A stretch of 64,000 nt of DNA from JALZKA01 sp963734015. Lineage in GTDB: Bacteria > Actinomycetota > Thermoleophilia > Solirubrobacterales > 70-9. The notes below the pieces were generated by a model. That model searched no databases. It saw only the letters and a list, made by a program, of their open reading frames with translations, and was not told where the DNA came from. Positions 61,277 through 64,000 of the stretch are shown here, piece by piece. The stretch covers positions 1 through 64,000 of the forward strand of contig CAVTFG010000015.1 of the NCBI GenBank assembly GCA_963734015.1, read 5' to 3'. Both the position numbers and the translations under genes were made by a program. Within the stretch, counting starts at the first letter, position 1; every line of letters begins with the position of its first letter.

Positions 61277-61933
61277 CTACGGGCAGGGCGGGATCTCGGG
61301 GTCGTCCTCGGCCGCGAGCGGATCAACCGCCTCGGCGGCCGGTTCGCCCGCCTCTTCCGGGTCGGGCTCGACAGGCTCCTCGGGCGGCTCCTCCTCGCAG
61401 ACAGGCGGCTCGACGACCGGGGGCTCGGTGGCGGGGTCGTCCTCGCCCGTCGGCTCCTCAACGACCTCGTCGGTGTCGCGGCCGTCGCCGGGCGGAGCGA
61501 TGCCGGCCGGATCCGTGCCAACGTCGTCGCCTCCGCCCTCAGCTGCCTCGGTGTCGGTCGACAGCGACTTCTCGCGGGCGAGCACCTCGGGCTCGTCCTC
61601 GCCGGGCGGGGTGCCCCACGCGGAGACCTGGACCGAGTAGGTGCCGGGGCCGACGTACGGGACGAAGATCGAGCGGGACGTGCCGGCGCCCTGGCCGACA
61701 TCGACGACGGAGCCGTCGGCCCTCGTCACGCTGACCGTGTAGTAGTCCGCGCCTTCGAACGCGCTCCAGCTCGCGTCGATCTGGCAGACGATCGCCGCGT
61801 TCGCCAGGCCACAGCCCCCGAGGGAGGCGCTGACCGACAGCGAACCCCCGGAGGGCGCCTGCTCGCCGCCGAACGCGAAGGCGGGGACGCCGAGCGCGAG
61901 CAGCGAGAGCCCGATGATCCGCATGCGCCGCAT
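61277..61933 (-). CDS. Secreted protein with Fn3-like domain and acidic Pro-rich tail
   Basis: The 218-residue protein has a signal peptide (RIIGLSLLALGVPAFAFGGE). The next 95 residues form a beta-sandwich like fibronectin type III (IDASWSAFEGADYYTVSVTR; GPGTYSVQVSAWGTPPG) with a Cys pair (GGCGLANAAIVCQ) likely disulfide-bonded. The last 90 residues are Glu/Pro/Asp-rich. Its ATG overlaps the stop of the gene at 61933 (TGATG), so the two proteins are made together, likely as envelope components of unknown role. Confidence 0.65.
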   Translation of the reverse strand: MRRMRIIGLSLLALGVPAFAFGGEQAPSGGSLSVSASLGGCGLANAAIVCQIDASWSAFEGADYYTVSVTRADGSVVDVGQGAGTSRSIFVPYVGPGTYSVQVSAWGTPPGEDEPEVLAREKSLSTDTEAAEGGGDDVGTDPAGIAPPGDGRDTDEVVEEPTGEDDPATEPPVVEPPVCEEEPPEEPVEPDPEEAGEPAAEAVDPLAAEDDPEIPPCP

Positions 61934-62763
61934 CAGCGTGCGCTTCCCTGCGGGAGGAACGATCCCTGCACGAGGTCGACCCCGTCCGTGGCCTCGGGCG
62001 ACGCGCCCGGCTGGCTGGTGGCCGCGAGGTAGTACCAGTAGTCACCGCTCGAGCGGAGCAGCACCTCGTAGTTCGGGGCACCCTCGGGGGCGGAGGTGGG
62101 CGCGATCGTGATCGAAGTCGTCTCCGGGGTGGGACCGGGGCTCCGCTCGACAACGCCGGCGCTCCCGGCGAGGCTCTCGAGCTGGCCGAGCGAGCGCGCC
62201 TCGAACGATGCGAAGTCGAGCTTGGGGTCCTGCTCGATCCAGAGCATCACGTCGGCCTCGCCACCCGGCGCGGCGGCGGCGAACGTCGCCCCGCCTGAAG
62301 GGGTGGTGCGCTTCCAGCCGGGCGGCAGGGCGAGCTGGAAGGTCGACTCGCTGATCAGCCGCGCATCCTTCGGAACCTTGGCGTCGCCGCTCGCGCGCTG
62401 GGAGGGTTTGTCGGCCCCGTCGGGAGCGCCCGCCGGCGGTGCAGGTGGCGGCGCGGGCTCGGATTCCTCACCGCCCTGCAGCACCAGGAGGCCGCCGACG
62501 ACGGCGGCGGCCGCTACCGGCAGGCTCAGCCAACGCCACGAGAGCGAGGAGGAGGGCCGGTCCGAGACCACCGCGACGCGCTCGGGCTCGTACGGCTGCT
62601 CACATCGCTGACAGACGACCCGGCGAACGGCTCGCGAGGGCACCACGCCCGGCAGGCGGACTCTCGTGTCGCCATCGCAGGCAGGGTGGTGGCAGTCGAC
62701 GAGCCGCACCGGCTCTCCGGCCGGTGGCAGCGGAAAACCGCCATTTGTGGTCGCGCGATCCAC
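61933..62763 (-). CDS. Zinc-ribbon/single-pass protein with extracytoplasmic domain
   Basis: In this 276-residue protein, residues 22-60 hold Cys pairs (DCHHPACDG and VCQRCEQPY) suggesting a cytoplasmic zinc ribbon. A membrane segment follows at about 75-95 (WLSLPVAAAAVVGGLLVLQG), then a Pro-rich linker and a beta-rich outer domain (STFQLALPPGWKRTTPSGGA; NYEVLLRSSGDYWYYLAATS). The layout resembles membrane-tethered stability or regulatory proteins of actinobacteria. It is coupled to the secreted Fn3-like gene downstream. Confidence 0.65.
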   Translation of the reverse strand: MDRATTNGGFPLPPAGEPVRLVDCHHPACDGDTRVRLPGVVPSRAVRRVVCQRCEQPYEPERVAVVSDRPSSSLSWRWLSLPVAAAAVVGGLLVLQGGEESEPAPPPAPPAGAPDGADKPSQRASGDAKVPKDARLISESTFQLALPPGWKRTTPSGGATFAAAAPGGEADVMLWIEQDPKLDFASFEARSLGQLESLAGSAGVVERSPGPTPETTSITIAPTSAPEGAPNYEVLLRSSGDYWYYLAATSQPGASPEATDGVDLVQGSFLPQGSAR

Positions 62764-63027
62764 GTAGTTCCCAATCGGCCTGCCCCGGCACCCAAGCTTG
62801 AGCGTATCCCGGATCTCGGATTGCTGGGAGAATTTCTTGCGTGGTCGCGACTGCCCTGAGCTGGGCGTACGGGCGCCTTGGGCGCCACTATCCCCGCGTT
62901 TTCATGGCGCTGGAGCTCCAGACGGCGTACCCGATCATCCTCGGCACCCGATCCTCGCCAGCGCCGGGCGCCTGCGCCGCGGGATCAGCCGCAGGCTCTC
63001 CGGCGCTGGCGACTAGAGTCACGGCTC
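62764..63027. other. Intergenic stretch with a possible broken small ORF
   Basis: No firm gene is seen. From a GTG at 62841 the plus strand reads VVATALSWAYGRLGRHYPRV, then FMALELQTAYPIIL, shifts frame near 62950 and could end ISRRLSGAGD at 63016. This would be a protein of about 58 residues broken by one indel, or the remnant of a larger gene. The region also carries the divergent promoters of the zinc-ribbon gene and of the ThDP gene. Confidence 0.3.
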
Positions 63028-64000
63028 GTGTCCGCGACGCCTACGACCAGCGAGCAGACCGCCGTCCACGGCGGCCGCCTCGTGGCGCGCGCTCTGCGCT
63101 CGCGGGGCGTCGATCACCTCTTCACCCTGTCGGGCGGCCACCTCTTCTCGATCTATGACGGCTGCAAGGAGGAGGGCATCGAGATCGTCGACGTCCGCCA
63201 CGAGCAGGCCGCCGTCTGGGCCGCCGAGGGCTACGCCAAGGCGACCCGGAGGCCGGGAGTCGCGGCCCTCACTGCGGGCCCGGGCGTCACCAACGGCATG
63301 AGCGCGATCGCCGGCGCGCTCTACAACCGCTCGCCGGTCACGGTGCTGGGCGGCCGCGCGCCCGAGATGCGCTGGGGCTCCGGCTCGCTCCAGGAGGTCG
63401 ACCACGTGCCGTTCGTGGCGCCGCTGGTGAAGTCGGCCGAGACCGTCAAGGACCCCGCCCTGATCGCCGAGGTGACCGCCGCGGCGATCGACCGGTCCCT
63501 GGCGGCACCGAGCGGTCCCGCGTTCGTGGACTATCCGCTCGACGTCGTCTTCACCGAGGCCGCCGCCGAACCGGGCGTGGACCCGGGATTCGACCCCGGT
63601 TCGGTCGCCGACGGCGTGGAGCGCGCAGCCGAGCTGCTCGCGGCCGCCGAGCGCCCGGCGATCATGGCCGGCACCGGGCTGTACTGGGCCCGCGGCGAGG
63701 ACGAGCTGCGGGCGCTGGCCGAGGCGCTGGGCGCGCCGGTGTTCCTGAACGGCATGGGGCGGGGGTGCCTTCCCGCCGACCACGAGCTCGCGTTCTCGCG
63801 TGCCCGCGGCCACGGGCTCAAGGAGGCCGACATCGCCCTCGCCATCGGCCTGCCGCTCGACTTCCGGCTCGGCTTCGGCGGCTCGTTCGGCGAGGAGACG
63901 AAGCTCGTCTGGCTGGACGTCGCGCCGAACGAGCTGGACCGGAACCGCACCCCCGATGTCGAGCTCGTCGGCGGCATTGCGCCGACGCTGGCGGCGATCC
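63028..64000 (+). CDS. Thiamine-diphosphate enzyme, acetolactate synthase-like (partial, runs off the window)
   Basis: The frame is open from the GTG at 63028 to the window edge (324 codons). The N-terminal PYR domain reads GRLVARALRSRGVDHLFTLS and DVRHEQAAVWAAEGYAKATR, with the conserved ThDP-activating Glu in RHEQAA, then GVAALTAGPGVTNGMSAIAG and GGRAPEMRWGSGSLQEVDHV. The central domain includes RPAIMAGTGLYWARGEDELR and GAPVFLNGMGRG. This matches IlvB-type and related 2-oxoacid decarboxylase/synthase proteins. The C-terminal PP domain with GDG is outside the window, so the reaction cannot be fixed. Confidence 0.88.
   Translation, partial: MSATPTTSEQTAVHGGRLVARALRSRGVDHLFTLSGGHLFSIYDGCKEEGIEIVDVRHEQAAVWAAEGYAKATRRPGVAALTAGPGVTNGMSAIAGALYNRSPVTVLGGRAPEMRWGSGSLQEVDHVPFVAPLVKSAETVKDPALIAEVTAAAIDRSLAAPSGPAFVDYPLDVVFTEAAAEPGVDPGFDPGSVADGVERAAELLAAAERPAIMAGTGLYWARGEDELRALAEALGAPVFLNGMGRGCLPADHELAFSRARGHGLKEADIALAIGLPLDFRLGFGGSFGEETKLVWLDVAPNELDRNRTPDVELVGGIAPTLAAI

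Overview
The window is very GC-rich (about 70%) with dense genes, frequent GTG/TTG starts and many ATGA/GTGA/TGATG stop-start overlaps. An actinobacterial-type block (L25, Pth, Mfd, SurA-like PPIase, MazG, enolase, DivIC-like) and a csrA gene suggest a deep-branching, possibly flagellated actinobacterium of the Thermoleophilia/Solirubrobacterales kind. That placement is inferred from gene content only. No 16S rRNA, phage, transposase, integrase or CRISPR array was seen.

Layout. (1) 1-5.4 kb: a structured-RNA candidate, a STAS protein, a frameshifted DUF2252 gene, a PAP2 phosphatase, a small membrane-anchored NTF2-like protein, a glycerophosphodiesterase and an ABC1/UbiB kinase. (2) 5.5-14.8 kb: housekeeping genes rplY, pth, enoyl-CoA hydratase, mfd, a parvulin-type foldase, mazG, eno and a DivIC/FtsB-like gene. 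(3) 14.8-44.7 kb: a surface-glycan region with ten sulfotransferase genes, two secreted sulfatases, two large polytopic glycosyltransferase-like proteins, two paralogous GT2 enzymes each with a divergent companion protein, a MurG-like glycosyltransferase, a Wzx-like flippase, an asparagine-synthase-like protein, an FG-GAP protein and an alpha/beta hydrolase. (4) 45.0-48.4 kb: ELWxxDGT-repeat and RTX-like secreted proteins, followed by gene remnants. (5) 48.4-64.0 kb: csrA, a nuclease, class I aldolase, a GCS2-type ligase, a pseudo-rhomboid, methyltransferase, GNAT, a UPF0173 hydrolase, a NarL-type two-component pair, an ECF sigma factor fused to an anti-sigma-like domain, tRNA-Leu, SRPBCC and ALDH genes, two envelope proteins and the 5' part of a ThDP enzyme.

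The best candidate for an undescribed system is region 3. Glycan assembly (GTs and polytopic proteins), export (flippase), sulfation (ten sulfotransferases, four as a tandem coupled array) and extracellular desulfation (sulfatases with formylglycine motifs) lie together, which suggests a sulfated cell-surface polymer. No PAPS-synthesis genes are in the window.

Caution: many reading frames break at single-base indels, including the normally essential enolase. Most of these are probably sequence errors, so frameshifted genes are annotated across the break. Breaks are rare in 3.2-13.9 kb and 48.4-62.8 kb and common in 40-48 kb.
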